Notes: generated from the letters alone by a model not told the origin. DNA of 64,000 bases from Glandiceps talaboti (GCF_964340395.1 NC_135552.1:9471494-9535493), one strand, 5' to 3'. Positions 1 through 46,750 are shown, numbered from the stretch's first letter. Numbers and translations are program-made.

Positions 1-286
1 TTTCTGCTGGTTGAGTAGATGCTTGTGCAGAAACACAGTGTTTTTTCAGAAAGCAAACTTGCCACCCTTGGAATGAGCAAAGTTGGTAATTATTAAAAAA
101 GGAGTAAACTTTGCAGATTCCTTTGTTTTTCAAACTACCTTCACTTCTGTCATCTGGAAATCCTATGGTGAACATGTATCGTAAACTTATACTTTTCAGC
201 CGGGCATGGCACACAACGTGGTGTGTTACAAAACACATGTTGACTGATTGTACTTGTGTAATATCATACGTCAGTTTCCCTTGGGC

Positions 287-370
287 CTGTGGGTCACCCC
301 AACACAGACTTTTTCCCTTTGGGATTCTCGCTCAGGAAACAGTCTGTAGCTGTGTTGGGGTGACCCACAG
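287..370. repeat. Perfect 21-bp inverted repeat (hairpin, MITE-like)
   Basis: The arms 287-307 and 350-370 are exact reverse complements (CTGTGGGTCACCCC...). A shorter GACT/AGTC pairing continues the stem into the loop. Sequence outside the arms (CCCTTGGGC on the left, CCCTCAAGG on the right) is also roughly complementary, so the palindrome may span about 278-382. No coding sequence lies inside. It is probably a short non-autonomous foldback element. Its right edge supplies the CACAG that would be the splice acceptor of the possible exon at 371. Confidence 0.75.
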
Positions 371-491
371 TCCCTCAAGGAAATAGCACAAAAACTTATT
401 TCATTAGTACCTAAATCAAAAACTGAAGCAGCAGAACTATTTGAATTAACCAAGAATGTTATCAACATTTGCCATAAAAAGTCTGGAATGG
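371..491 (+). CDS. Possible internal exon upstream of the RD-rich terminal exon
   Basis: The frame opens after a TAG at 347-349 and reads SLKEIAQKLISLV..., then a charged amphipathic stretch (KTEAAELFELTKNVINICHKK) and SGMG. A usable donor (ATGG/GTGATT) after base 491 leaves phase 1, exactly what the acceptor at 1041 needs (GT first). Joining gives a Gly-rich hinge SGMG-GGFGGRKES, which reads naturally. Against it: the acceptor lies in a hairpin and lacks a pyrimidine tract, and I do not recognise the protein. The open frame without splicing runs on to a TAA near 620. Treat it as a hypothesis; transcript data would be decisive. Confidence 0.4.
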
Positions 492-1041
492 GTGATTTTT
501 ATGTTACAGTAGTGAATGATTCAAGCCTACACAGTCAATCAAAATCTGCTATGGAATTGCACCCCAAGTGGCCAAACTGTACAATCTTTTGTTTTTTGAT
601 AATTGGTATGTGGAATATTTAATGAGGCAAAATGAGAAAAGTCTTGAGATGATAGGTAATGATTATACAGACTGAGAACCATTGGATCATTTAATATCCA
701 TCCTTCTAAACCTAAATAACTGTCAAATGGTCTGAGTGGCTGCCCAGAATCTCCAAGTTATACCACCACTGGCATTTCATTCTAAATGGCTGAAGCTAGG
801 TGAGGTTTGAACCATCACTGTGCCCCAGTCAACCCAGCTGACAAAATTGGTCCTGATAGGACAGCCTCCATACATGTTACTAGTAGGGTGGATGGTTGGC
901 CTGGCAGGCAATTTTGCCTCCAAGCGTCCTATGGAGTTCCCCAGTGTAACTGATAACAGGCTAACTTTGAGGTAGAAACCAAGTATTCCAGGCTAAATAA
1001 TTAGGTATAGGGTTGATGTTTTTTTTCCAATTTTTTCCAAG

Positions 1042-1625
1042 GTGGCGGCTTTGGTGGAAGGAAAGAATCGGGCCAGCTGAGATTTGGTGGCAGAGACAGA
1101 CCGTTTAAAAAACCTTTCCAAGTAAATAACCAACAGGAATGGGAAAGAGACAGAGACAGAGACAGGCACAGAGACAGAGAAAGACACAGAGATAGAGACA
1201 GACTTGGGGATAGAGATAGAGACAGACAGGGTGCCAGATACCGAGAAAAGGACAGAGAAAGGGATAGATATAGGGAGAGGGATAGAGACAGATATAGAGA
1301 TAAACACAGTGATAGACACCGTGACAGGAGGAAAGACAGATATAGTGATAAATACACTGATGACGAGGATGTAGATGGTGACAGACGTAGAACCAGAGAT
1401 AGAGACAATTATGATCGGAAACCCCAAGACCAGGATGACACAAGTCAAGACAGACATGGTGATAGAAGCAGAGATGACCACCATGACACAGTGAGACACA
1501 GACATCGAGATAAACCACAGGGCAGTCAGAGCAGTGGGGAGGAAGAAAGAGATGAGGACAGTGGTAAAAATAGAGACATTGAAGATTTTCCAACAAACTC
1601 TGAAGCAGTGCACAGTGATAGGTAG
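1042..1625 (+). CDS. 3' terminal coding exon, Arg/Asp/Glu-rich protein
   Basis: A pyrimidine-rich tract ending TTTTTTCCAAG/GT gives an acceptor at 1040-1041. The open frame (first full codon 1044) runs 193 codons to TAG at 1623-1625. It starts GGFGGRKESGQLRFGGRDRP, continues with dozens of RD, RE and RDRDR dipeptides, and becomes acidic and polar (TDDEDVDGD, GEEERDEDSG) near the end. RD/RE-rich, Gly-flanked tails are typical of nuclear RNA-processing and spliceosome-associated proteins; that role is inference. The minus-strand reading of the same DNA (Ser/Val/Leu low complexity) is a shadow. The tail is too low in complexity to name the gene; upstream exons lie before this window, except possibly 371-491. 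Candidate poly(A) signals AATAAA occur at 2203 and 2714. Confidence 0.65.
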
Positions 1626-4600
1626 CAATACACCCATGAGAACCCGAGACAAATCTTTTCTACAACTTAGATAGGTACATGAACAGCTGTTACAGTACTT
1701 CCAATAGAAGTATGAGTGATGAACTACTACAACATATATATAGTATCAAGGTAGGTTTATGTCTTCTGCAGGTGCTATGTTTGCCGGGTCTGGGTGACTC
1801 CAGGATAGCCTGTGGAGTGACTGGGAAAGCCTTGACAGTTCCACAGCAATGTGATATAGAGAGTGCAACATAGCCCTGTCACGTAGTCCCAAACCTGAAT
1901 GGATCTCTGTAGCATTATGTGTGATTGTATACTAGTATATATATTTGTCTGCATAACAGAAAATCGCTGGGAGCAATTCCCAGCACAATTTTTTTTTCAA
2001 AAAAAAGAAAAAAAAGGTTTATGTCTTTATACAAAACTTAGTAAGGTCAGATCAGAGGAGTAGCGTAATTGTCCTGATAATCTTTAATCACATCAAATGT
2101 TAAATTTGGCATCTCCAGATACCAAGGTTTGTTGCTAGATATCACTCTGTGTGTCTAGCCATGATGATGTCATCCAGTAGATGGCGTTTATTTGCAAAAA
2201 TGAATAAATTAGCATCCGTTCAGAAGTGTTATCAAAGTAAACTGTCGTGACTATACTATAGCTAAATCTACTACACTGCATCTGGGCAAGTTGACTAATG
2301 TATCAGTATCATTGTTGCAGTACTTCATCGCTCATACTTTGATTGAAAGCATTGTCATCAGTTTCATTAAGGCAAAGATCACAAAGAAAAATCTGTCACA
2401 TTTAGATCCCAGTTTTCATTAGATACTCATTGCAGTGTTTTGCATTTTGTAGTCATGCAGGGGAGTGGGGAGGGCAGTTTGGAGATTGGTGCATTGTAAC
2501 CACTAGGTGGTTACGGTAACAAGAAATACTCATACAGACAGGTTATACAGGAATTCACCTTTTATTTTCATTCATAAATCCAACAAAGTATATTGTTTCA
2601 TCAAAGTCTATCTCATTCAAACTGAAAATTGTTGTTCTTCAACTGAAACAAGTATGTCATTTTTTTCACTGCTTTGCTACAAGTCTGAAGAATTTGCCAC
2701 AATCTCTGATATGAATAAAGCATACATAGCGTAATCATGAAGAATCCATGCAAATTGTGTCAAAAAATTATAACAGATAAACAGGAAAAAATATAACATC
2801 CGTCGAACGACGATTTAAAAAGAAGCTGAAAAACCAGATAAAGAGTTAAAGAATAGTGGAAGATATAGTTGAAAATTTATACAAACAAACTTTATGTAAC
2901 ACTGACATCCCCCACTGGTATTTGAGATTTAGATTCAAGAAACCTGTCATTCTAGACTTGAGAAATAACATATTGCTGCTTCTAACATAAATCGAAGCTA
3001 CTTCTCAGGATCTTTTATCCCAAAATTTCAACAAAGAACTTACATGTTGTCAAATAAATACAACTTAAAGGTCTTAGGTCCCACTCTAGTAATGTCTTCA
3101 ACCGTATTATTACCAGACATGTGAATAAGTCACTTTTCAATATTTTATGAAATTTCTATAAATTTTATCACTTTTTTATCAAAATTTTTGTATAAATTCA
3201 TAAATAAGGTTAAGTACTATGAATGTAGTCTAAAATTAAGTCGAGATTTTGCAAAAATTTACAGAAATTAACTTATTTTTGTTCAGATATTTTTCTTTCT
3301 AATAAAAGGGTGCTGAAATGATTTAATCATATGGGATGTGTATACTGTAATGGCAGCTACACAATGAAAAAAAAAATTGCTGGGAAATCTGTGACCAAAT
3401 ATGACTTTTTTGTCAGTGTTTTGTCTTGTGTGGCCAAACGGCCATACCCCAATACTGTGCAGCATTGAGTTCTCACTCATGATAATGAAGGACAAATGAT
3501 AAACAAAAAGGAAAATGGAAGTATGACGCTAAAAAAACTACTGGCAAGAACAGAGGAGTCTTGGTTAGGATAAAATATCACACATGACATGCTTTGACAA
3601 AAAGCAAATGTCGGTCATAGGATTATACAGTGAAAGGTTATGGTTTACATATGATGAAGCATACATACAACATCAGTTTAAAAAATCAAATTCAAAATAT
3701 TGCAGTTCACTGTCGTCAGTCAAGTCAAGACAAACTTTCGACATCATTTCATGTTCTATTACAGAGTTTCGTCATGGAAATTTATCCGAAACTTTAATCA
3801 TTTTGAACTCTGTTTAGAAACTAATTTGGCAATTTCTTTGTATGTATACTCCTTGGAATGAGTTTACTAAGTTATTCAGAACATTGCCACACGGAAATCT
3901 AGATCGATATTATCACTTTTTCAAGAAAAGCTGTCATATCTTCATTTTCTTATCGTACGTCAGCCATATTGAAAGAATGTGGGGTTTAATTTTAAAAAGT
4001 GTATTTTATTGATTCAACTTCTTGTATTTTAAAACATTTGCATAGTAATCGCAATCACTGCTTTCTTTCTTTCTAAATTTCATGAGACACATTTGAAGTT
4101 CTCGTTTTGAAAATTCTGTCAAAATTCACAGAGTAATTGCTGAGGCAAGTCCAGTGAACTTAGTCAAGTACATTGTCAAATGGACCTTTACAGGGCTAAA
4201 ATCTAGTGCACAATGAAAGGCTGATTAGTATTTATTTAGATAGGAATGTAGAACAGTGGACCGACTGTACAAAAGACACAAATTGGTATTCAGACTAGGG
4301 GGTCATGGTTGGGGTTAGGTTTGGTTAATGATAAGTATATAGGGGGTTTAGACTCCCTAGCATATACCTGATTTGTATCACCTGTAATGAGTGGACACTG
4401 TTCTACAAGCATCTTATTTCCACTGAATGTGGTCCTGGTTATAAATTATATTTCTCCCGAGGGGATATTCATTTGTATACTAGCATATAAAATTTAAAGG
4501 CTTTTATATCATTTTGTGTGAGAAAGAATATCCACAGGCCGCCTTGGCATGTGCACTGGTTAAGAGTCAAAAATTCAAACTTCAATTGCTCCTGGTATTT

Positions 4601-5160
4601 GATTGCTATTGCAATGGGTTTGTCACACCTATACAAACTATGTACACCCACCATCTATAAAACACACAATGCAATGTACAACTGCATAGCACACAATGGG
4701 ACGGAGCTAACAACATTATAACAAAAAAAATAACCCACATAGCTGCTGTACACAAGTCAACAGACCATAAACTAAAGAAATTCAAAATTTAGAATGCTAG
4801 GTAACCATGACAACTAAGAATACACGCAATTGTCTTCATAACATGACCCGCACCGCATCAATCGACAAAAAGGAAAGTTTCATGTTCTACAGTTTGATTT
4901 GATTCTGAAAATATCATGGAAATAAAGTCAAACATTGATTGCTACATTTAGTTCTAAAACGAGACAAGAAAATGTGTTTAAAGCATGCATTTTGAGATAG
5001 ATAAATGACAAATAAATAGAAAGAAAATGTGGAAAGATGGTAGAAAATTCTAAAGATAGCTGCAACGCTGTGCATCTTTGCTGGATTAAGGTTATTGTTA
5101 AAGCAACAAAAAACCAGTCTATTACACATGAACAATGAGTAACCATGGTTTTTGCAGTCA
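1626..5160. other. Convergent intergenic region, no gene seen
   Basis: This lies between the 3' end of the + strand RD-rich gene and the 3' side of RFX6. It is AT-rich without convincing exons. It holds AATAAA sites at 2203 and 2714 on the + strand that could end the upstream gene, and a small palindrome near 1968-1986 (GCTGGGA...TCCCAGC). Short open frames here look random. Confidence 0.5.
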
Positions 5161-5163
5161 ACA

Positions 5164-5445
5164 TTTTGTTGTGTGATGCAAAGGACTAAATAACAGAAAC
5201 ATAAAGGGTCTCCTCATCTTGTCACAGTCTGAGTCCCTTAGTTTAGTGTCTATTGATTTGCTATTTGATGTCACCCAGTATCTGTAGTCGTGAGTAGCTA
5301 CAGCTTCTTTTGTCAAATAATGCAAAGAACTAAATAACAGAAACATAAAGGGTTTCCTAGTCTGGGTCCCTTAGTTTAGCGTCCATTAATTTGCTATTTG
5401 TTCATCCCCCAAGATCTGTAGTTCATGAGTAGATATTTTGTATAG
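5164..5445. repeat. Tandem duplication, unit about 144 bp, two copies
   Basis: The copy starting near 5164 and the copy starting near 5308 share long blocks: GCAAAG(G/A)ACTAAATAACAG, AAACATAAAGGGT, GGTCCCTTAGTTTAG and ATTTGCTATTTG. The second copy has a deletion where the first reads CATCTTGTCACAG. Non-coding. Confidence 0.85.
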
Positions 5446-5799
5446 ATACATGTCGCCCTACAGTATCTTTATTTCTTGCTACAGTACAATGCTCCCATCA
5501 AACTTGTAGCAATACCTCCATGTTTTGTGTTTCATTTTTAGGTATAAACATGTTGTTTGCTGTGATAAAAATACTAAATATGCAAAGAATGGAAAGCCTG
5601 GATGAGGTAGAACTTAAAGTCTACAATATACTACAAAGGGATTAATTAACTATAAGGAGATACTTCATAATGGCAAGAATATTTCGCTCTTCATTTGCAG
5701 ACGCTAACCTTTTCCCTTGATACCTCAAATGTCTGAAATCTGGAGACTTCTATCATATATCCGATGTTCATCTACAATATAACACTGTATTTGAATCTA

Positions 5800-6440
5800 T
5801 GTGACATTACACCACTTGATAAGGCTTCCATATTACATGATAAGTGTAACATATGAAGTCATATTACATGATATGTGTCATGTCTGAACTCATGTAACAT
5901 AACAGTTTAATAAGGCTTTCATATCACATGTCATCACATGGTTAGTGTAATATTTGAAGTCATATTAAATGATAAGTGTCATGTCTGAGGTTAATAAGGC
6001 TTCCATATCACATGTCATCACATGGTTAGTGTAATATGTGAAGTCGTATTACTTTATAAGTGTCATGTCTGAACATATGTGACATAACACAGTCTGATAA
6101 GGCTTCCCTATTACACGTCATATCACATGATGTACTTGACGTGAAGTCATACCACACAAACAGTGCCATTGATGAAACTGTGATTTAACCATCTGATCAG
6201 AATTTCAATTTCAATGTTCAGATCATATCGCATGAATTGAGTCCTGTCTGAACTTTATGTAAGACACTGTGATATTGATAAAATATTACATGTCATATCA
6301 CTTTGATGAGAGTCATATCTCAACTGATGTGATGTACTGCAGTGTGATAAAGCTTCAATGTTTCATGTCATATCCCATGGTAAAAGTCATATCTGAACAT
6401 TTGTGACATAACTCAGTCTGATAAAGGTTCAACACCTTAA
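5800..6440. repeat. Degenerate satellite array, unit about 110 bp
   Basis: Recurring modules appear at least five times: GATAAGGCTTCCATATTACATG, CACATGGTTAGTGTAATAT, GAAGTCATATTA and AAGTGTCATGTCTGAAC. The last copies (after about 6180) are more diverged. It contains no open frame of note and lies 3' of RFX6. Confidence 0.8.
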
Positions 6441-6583
6441 ATGTATAGTGCACTTTGACATCTAAGCCTTGCAATCAGAAGAAACTGGCAAAAAAAAAAT
6501 TAAAATAAAACCAAACTGTTGATATCTGTCAACACTTCCACAAATTATAGATATAATTTACATGTTAAATATATAATTTGATA

Positions 6584-6589
6584 TTTATT
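6584..6589 (-). terminator. Candidate RFX6 poly(A) signal (AATAAA on minus strand)
   Basis: TTTATT on the + strand reads AATAAA in the RFX6 sense, about 610 nt after the stop codon. Other TTTATT matches lie further on (for example near 5468), so the choice is tentative. Confidence 0.3.
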
Positions 6590-6704
6590 TGGTTAGTTTG
6601 AAGTCATCACCAATATAAAACATTTTGAATGCACATGATATCTGTAGAAATATACAGACTGATGTCAGGAACTGACAAAACATTGGTTTCTTCAAACTGT
6701 CTTC

Positions 6705-6945
6705 AAAACTTTGAAAAGCTAGTCTGAAAATCTAGCTTTGTCTCAATAGATATGGACTGCCTCTTTACTGAAATTAAGCCAGCCTGAACATTTTGGCTTT
6801 GTCGTGACAAATATTGACGTCTTCAAACTTTCTTTTAACCAGCCTAGAAATCTAGTTTTGTCTTCTTTGATATTCACTTATTTCTCCAAACTTTTCCTGT
6901 AAAATGTTTATCGTCAAGCCAGCTTTCAAATCTGGCTTTGTCTTC
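6705..6945. repeat. Four tandem copies of a hairpin-forming repeat, about 65-80 bp unit
   Basis: Four near-repeats each carry a short stem-loop followed by TTTGTC: 6717-6737 (AGCTAG...CTAGCT), 6776-6799 (AAGCCAG...GGCTT), 6837-6859 (ACCAG...TAGTTTT, weakest) and 6916-6939 (AAGCCAG...CTGGCTT). Spacers share TCTTCAAAC. The array starts about 260 nt beyond the RFX6 stop and would be in its 3' UTR if the AATAAA at 6584 is used. Confidence 0.65.
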
Positions 6946-7196
6946 ACTTCAAAAGAGTACTGGGAATAGAAACAGTGCCGGAAAAACAACAATTCCGGAG
7001 TTGTCACATGTTCATTCTCTGCAGGAAAACGGAGTATTGTCCATGGTTTTTGAAAAACTGATGTCTTGTTCCAGGCAGAGAAAAATCCATTGTATGTACA
7101 TTCTCTTGCATAAAACAGCAACATGCTGATGACACAGTAAGTCCCGGGGTTATAGCACTAAAATGTCTCTCATCACAACTGATGTCTTCAGCGTTA

Positions 7197-40887
<33,691 letters not shown>

Positions 40888-42763
40888 TTCGTCTGAAGGT
40901 TTCAACTTCAAATATTCGACTTCAGAAAAGAAAAGATGACTCTATGTCGAGTACGTGCTTCAGTGGTTTTGCTATACCTTGGTCTAGAGTTCAACAACTT
41001 ACTAATAAAATACTGTGAACTATATGTCAAGTGTACTATGGATGCTATAATGACCAACTAACACAAACAATTCGTCGAAATTCGTTAAAATTCAACAAAC
41101 ATCGTTGACCGTAGATCGTAGATTTCGAAAACAAGCCTTTTTTCCAATATCACGATAATAACATGTCCCCTTCTCAAATAAAACAGTAAGGCACAGAACT
41201 GTTAATATATATGTGTGAAGGTACACATAACAAAGAAAATTACAGCGGAAGTTGAGTGATGTTCACCACACGGTTAGTCCGCCGAGATCGCCACATCAAC
41301 TGGCTGGTCACTTCACAGGTGGTTGATCGGTTCGGTCGAAAGACAACGCTGTGGTACGAATACGAACAAAGCACCGTCTCGGTGAATCCAAGTACAGCAG
41401 GGGCCGTGTATAGTCCTACTACTGTGTTGAAGAAAAGGATATACTTGTGCAGTGTAGCCTGGAAAAACAAATATCCTGTGCAAAGTCAGCCACACTGTGA
41501 TGTCACCACCAAATCCCATCGTTACACTGGGTCAACCAATCACATCGAACATTATAACTAATATATAACTACAGTGTGTACTAGCCCGGGTTACTTCGAG
41601 TTAATCATTAAACCTGGATTGATACAAATTGAACGAGTTGATAGATCGGTGCAGCATTACATGCTGAAGACGTGAACCTTTACTGTGTCCACAGTCGTGA
41701 GGGGCCTGTCCGTCACCGTGTACACCGTGCTTTGAACCTGCTCAATTGGCCAAACACACTTACAAATAACTTTATGTCAGTGGTTTGCGAGAGTTATTGA
41801 TGACAGTTTGTATTTGTCATGGTTTACACCTTCCGTAATAGTTTAACACTTGTACCCACTCTGTTGGTGTTCCACGATGGCTTTACCAACTTTCAACACC
41901 TAGATACTGCACAATCACTCTCCCTCTATCTAACACTGCAAAGTTTGTGTCAAAATTGTCTGAAAACCGAAAACTTCTCAGAACCGTTTGTCAATCTCAC
42001 TATAAAGGCACGTGTGTGCAAGGTGAACTGCCAGTACTTTAGTGAACTCTGGCCGACTCATATTCAAATAACACAAAGTAAAACAAACTCAATTGAGATG
42101 TGCTACTTGAGCAAGCAATTATTTCAATTCCAGATTGCTAATGAAATATTTTCAAAGTTTTATACAATTACACTGTCGAGGAGTGGACAAAACCCAACCT
42201 CGTTAGTGGCACGAGGGCCGTCGTAGCCGCCCTCCAAATAAACCAGTGCCAAATCAACAATAATAGTACGTGACATTTCAATTAGAAAATACAGCTCCTT
42301 ATACATTTGAGTAGCATTACCTTTCATGCTAAAGACACATGGAAGCAAGCGTGACTGGGCCCTTACTTTTTTTGACGTAAGAACGCAGAGAATTTGTGGA
42401 GAAGAACCCCACGTTTTCAATATGTAAATTCATTAATCGTGGCTTGACGAGACACTTCAGAGTCATGGCTGTCACGACGATGTCTCTGACCAGGAGGGGC
42501 GACAGATTACTATTAAACTTCCGAAAATAAAACTAGTGCAAATCAACGCAGATGTTCACGGGTAAGTACAAATAGTTTCCCCTTTTAGCCTAGTACAATG
42601 CCCTTTTAAAGGCATATATGTTGTCTTTACTCTTCTACAGGACAGTTTGTACATCTAGCAACACGTACTTTGGCGAGGCCTTTACTTATATCCCATGCCA
42701 CGATAGTTCGATAGTGGTCTTAATAACTCATACACATAAGTAAGAAGAGGAAGAGAAAATAAA

Positions 42764-43210
42764 TCACAGTTCCTAGATCATATGACCACAAATAATCATA
42801 TACGATATATACCCCTTCCTCCTCAAAAAGAACTACCATGTTTAATGTTTTTAATTTCATTTTCAGTAATTACTATAACAATGTCTGTTTTGACTGGTGA
42901 CGTGGGAAATAAAAATGGTTGTCACTGGTTAATACAATGCAATTTGGTTGTAGTTTTGATTTATTGAGAAAAGTCGAAAACATTAATTCATCAAGTTAAA
43001 AGTTTAACGAAAGAAAATGTTTGTATTCGTTCAGGAGGATTCTAATGATATATTTAGGCGGAAGATGACATGACTTCAATATTCAGCTTCCTGTGAAATT
43101 AATCGACATTGTGTAAAAATTCATCACTGTTAGGAAAATTACCATCACTTAGTTCAATGCTTTCCCATTCATAGCTTGTAATCAGATTTTGTTCAGAATA
43201 TTCTTTGCAA
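42764..43210 (+). repeat. Dispersed repeat, copy A (about 450 bp)
   Basis: It matches in inverted orientation the segment 57234-57697. Shared blocks include GACCACAAATAATCATATACG, ATTGCATTGT-type AT stretches, GTTTGTATTCG, GGCGGAAGATGACATGACTTC and CCTGTGAAATTAATCGACAT. Small indels separate the copies. No shared coding frame is conserved. Confidence 0.88.
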
Positions 43211-43976
43211 CTATTCTTTTAGTTCTGACCTGGAAGCCAACTATAAATGACGTATTCTCCACAAATCACGTTCATTCCATTTTCTACAATACCCCAACAA
43301 TCTGTTATTGTAGACAAAGAGATACATATACTTCATAGAAGATGTGAAACAACAATCCATCATTTTTCCTGTTTACTTTTGAGGTCTCTGAGTCAATATA
43401 CATCATATCAACTTGTATCATATTTTCTCCCCCATTGTTTATGACTGAAAACGGAATACGATGTTGATCGAAATACCAGTTCATTTTACTGTATTACTCT
43501 TTTTTTCTCCATGATTAACCTGGTATATTGCAATATATTTTTGAATTGTATATTTGATACATACTCTAAAACGTATACCGCCCTCTCGATATGTTTTGAA
43601 GTTGAACATATGTTTGGTGGCGACCTTGTACTTAAACCAGTTTACATATACGCTCATTTATGACAAGGCCTTAATAGGTGTATTTACATGTCTACTCAAC
43701 GTCAGTGGTTAGATGAAATTTACAGTATCTGTAAGTATATGTTTTATATCCATCAGCTACTTTAATATGCCAAGTCGATCTCTGATACCACAGAGTCTAC
43801 ACTTCAGGAGGAGTGTCTCCGAGAGTTGATATATGTCTGTATGCCCGAGAGTCGTCGATATGTCTGTACCTCCGAACTCCGAATGTCGATCTGTGGGATC
43901 TCTCTGTATGTCCAATTCACGCCTGTTTGTCGATCTTTCTGTATATCAAAGTAACTCTTTCTGAATCTGTGTGTAT

Positions 43977-44256
<280 letters not shown>

Positions 44257-45821
44257 TTTGAAGAAACCAAAATATTGGATCTCGTCTTATAATCAAAATG
44301 ATTTCATTGAAAATTTCATTTCACTAGTGCCAATCTAACATTTTTCACTGGGAACAATTTTACTAAAAAGTTAAACATCTTAATAGATCAAATTTCAAAA
44401 AATTCAAATGGGAGAAATAAAGTAGTACATCCTCGAAAGCCTTACACATTTTCGTCATAAAATAAATGAAAATACTATATGCATCTGTTGAATTGATCGC
44501 ACAGTGAGGATTTGTGAACTGTGTGGGGTTTGTTCTATATCGGACGATTTTCATTTTCGTTTTGAATGCTATTTTAACAAAGACATAGGGAAATATTACT
44601 ACCACAGTGGGCATTTCAACATCCAAATCAACAGTCTTTGGTAAATCTTTTTTTCAAGTAGAAATTTTAAAATTATATGTAACCTGGCAAAATTTGTCTA
44701 CCAAGCATTTGTATTGAGGAAGGTAGCTGTCTCAGGGATCTGTAATAGCTAGGTTTTTACTTTGAGTGGCTGATTTATTCATTAAAATTATTTGATATGT
44801 ATCATTTTCTTTGCTACAGGCCGGTGCCGGGGCCAAAGGCAATAAAGAATATTATTAGAAAATAAGAAGATTTTCCCTGATAAGACTTTTACATTCAAAA
44901 CGTAAACAAATTAAAGGATATGAAGACTTGGTTTTTGACGACACTGTAGCCCAACCAAATCTAGAAGTATGCACAATTTAACAGTTAATGTCACCGTATG
45001 CCTTCTGTGACATTATGATATTGTCATCTCGTATTGTGAAAAGTTAATTGCATTACTAGTAACCCCAACATCTTTTATACGTTATATAATTGGATTGTTT
45101 ATAAATTCGATTTGAGTTCAGTCAATAGGGAACTTGCAATCCAAACTGAGCATGCTGAGACGCAAAGGACTATGGGATTATCTGTGGTTATCGTAATACC
45201 TAATCTGGAGCTACTGATAAAATTAACCTCCCACAAAGATCAGGGTGACTATGAATTGATCATTCCTGGTTATAAACAATGTAACAAAATATTGTTTACA
45301 ATGCTAATTGATTAGTATTTATTATCACATTTCCCATGATGCAACATTTAACATGGCGGGTTTGCAAGTTCCCTATTGTAAGTGATGAGTAAGTGTACTT
45401 GAGTAAGTGCAATTCTTGGAGTATATTTTGAAAATACATCAACCATTACGCTAAAAAGCCATACAATTTCAGTTTGTACCCCTTTAATATAACAAAGTTG
45501 CCGTGAGGTCAATAAAGAACAAAATTGATTGACAAATTCTAACAGTAAACTGATAATATTATCTTTTTTAATCATTAATCTTCCAATATATTACAATCGT
45601 CCTAGGTGAGGGAAAGAGTAAAAAAAAGAAGTCAAATTCAAGTGTAAACAGAATCATTCAACATTTGATGGAGTAAATGGTTAGTTCTTCATGTATTTGA
45701 GGTAACTTCGCTGTGTTAGGCTATGGTTCTTTCTGTTTTGTGTTTGTATATATGGAATTTTTTCAAAGAGAAATTATATCTGATCGCTGTGGTATCTCCA
45801 TTGATATGGATACCACCACAT

Positions 45822-46249
45822 GTAAGGGATGATCGCACAATGTCACACTAGCTCAATAAGCGAACTTCGTTCGTTTAGGGGGAACGGGGATTGGCGTCAG
45901 TGCGATTGCTGAACTTCATTATCACACTTCTAACCAAATTCCAACGGAAACTTTCACTCCTTTACCCTTTGTATTTACTACAGAGATGTTGAAAAGTTGA
46001 TAAAATTTATATTTCTAATGGTGTTGGGTTTCTAATATGTAGTATTTTAATGTGTTGTCATCATGATTTTACATTACATCAATCGTAGTGGTGTGACCGC
46101 TACAGTTTTCATCATAATTTACATCCTATATAAACGTTTTGATGTCGCACTTGTGAACGTTCGTTTAGGGGAAGGGGGAGGGGGTTTTGTCCTAAACGAA
46201 CGATGTCCGTTTGTTGAGCTTGTGCGACATTGTGCGAGCGTCCCTAACG
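45822..46249. mobile_element. Foldback element, about 430 bp
   Basis: The left arm 45822-45880 and right arm about 46190-46249 are complementary over some 58 bp (TCGCACAATGTC, GCTCAA, CGTTCGTTTAGG). A second, nested stem inside the right part pairs CGTTCGTTTAGG (46158-46169) with CCTAAACGAACG (46191-46202). No transposase frame is present, so it is non-autonomous. Confidence 0.8.
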
Positions 46250-46599
46250 CAGTGTTTTTGTGTTCTTCGATGTTCTGCTGTTCATGATCAGAAGAATCTC
46301 ATTCCACACCGTGGAAACATTTGACTTCATATCATGTCTCTCAAGCTGTGAAAAGGCTGCCATACAATGTTTACCCGCCGTTGCAAACTGTATACATCGT
46401 ATATTTAAAATGACTATAGTAAATAAATGAAATAAATTTTATAGCCATTTACTTCCTCGAGGTCCTCGAGGTCTCAGTTTACTATTATAGATAGACACAG
46501 ACTAATTGCTGTTCTCAGACGACTATAAGTTGGTGATAGTGATGTATCACCCAGAAATGTAATATAAACCATAAATGTAATACTAGCCATAAAGTTATT

Positions 46600-46750
46600 A
46601 CATTTATGGGTGATACCGAGCGATGCCTCTGTTATGTGAATCTAACCAGTAATCAAGATAGTGTAAACATTGAAAGTCACCAAAATGTACACTTCAAGAC
46701 CACGGAAGTCATCAGACATGCCACCCTACTGTGAGTAATTATAGACCGAC
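46600..46750. repeat. Low-similarity dispersed repeat, partner near 51145-51375
   Basis: Both places read ATGGGTGATA, then a GTAATC segment, GAAAGTC, and ACCCTA(C/G)TGTGAGTA in the same order. The identity is patchy. Possibly an old shared element. Confidence 0.4.

Noticed and set aside
993-1652. 219-aa minus-strand frame rich in Ser/Val/Ile
   Set aside because: It is the antisense of the RD-rich plus-strand exon; the splice site and composition favour the plus strand.
41256-41561. 101-aa plus-strand open frame close to the RFX6 start
   Set aside because: No family resemblance and an equally long opposite-strand frame; more likely promoter-proximal non-coding DNA.
41819-42226. 135-aa plus-strand open frame
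   Set aside because: No recognisable domain, no signal peptide, no splice context; amino acid composition looks random for AT-rich DNA.
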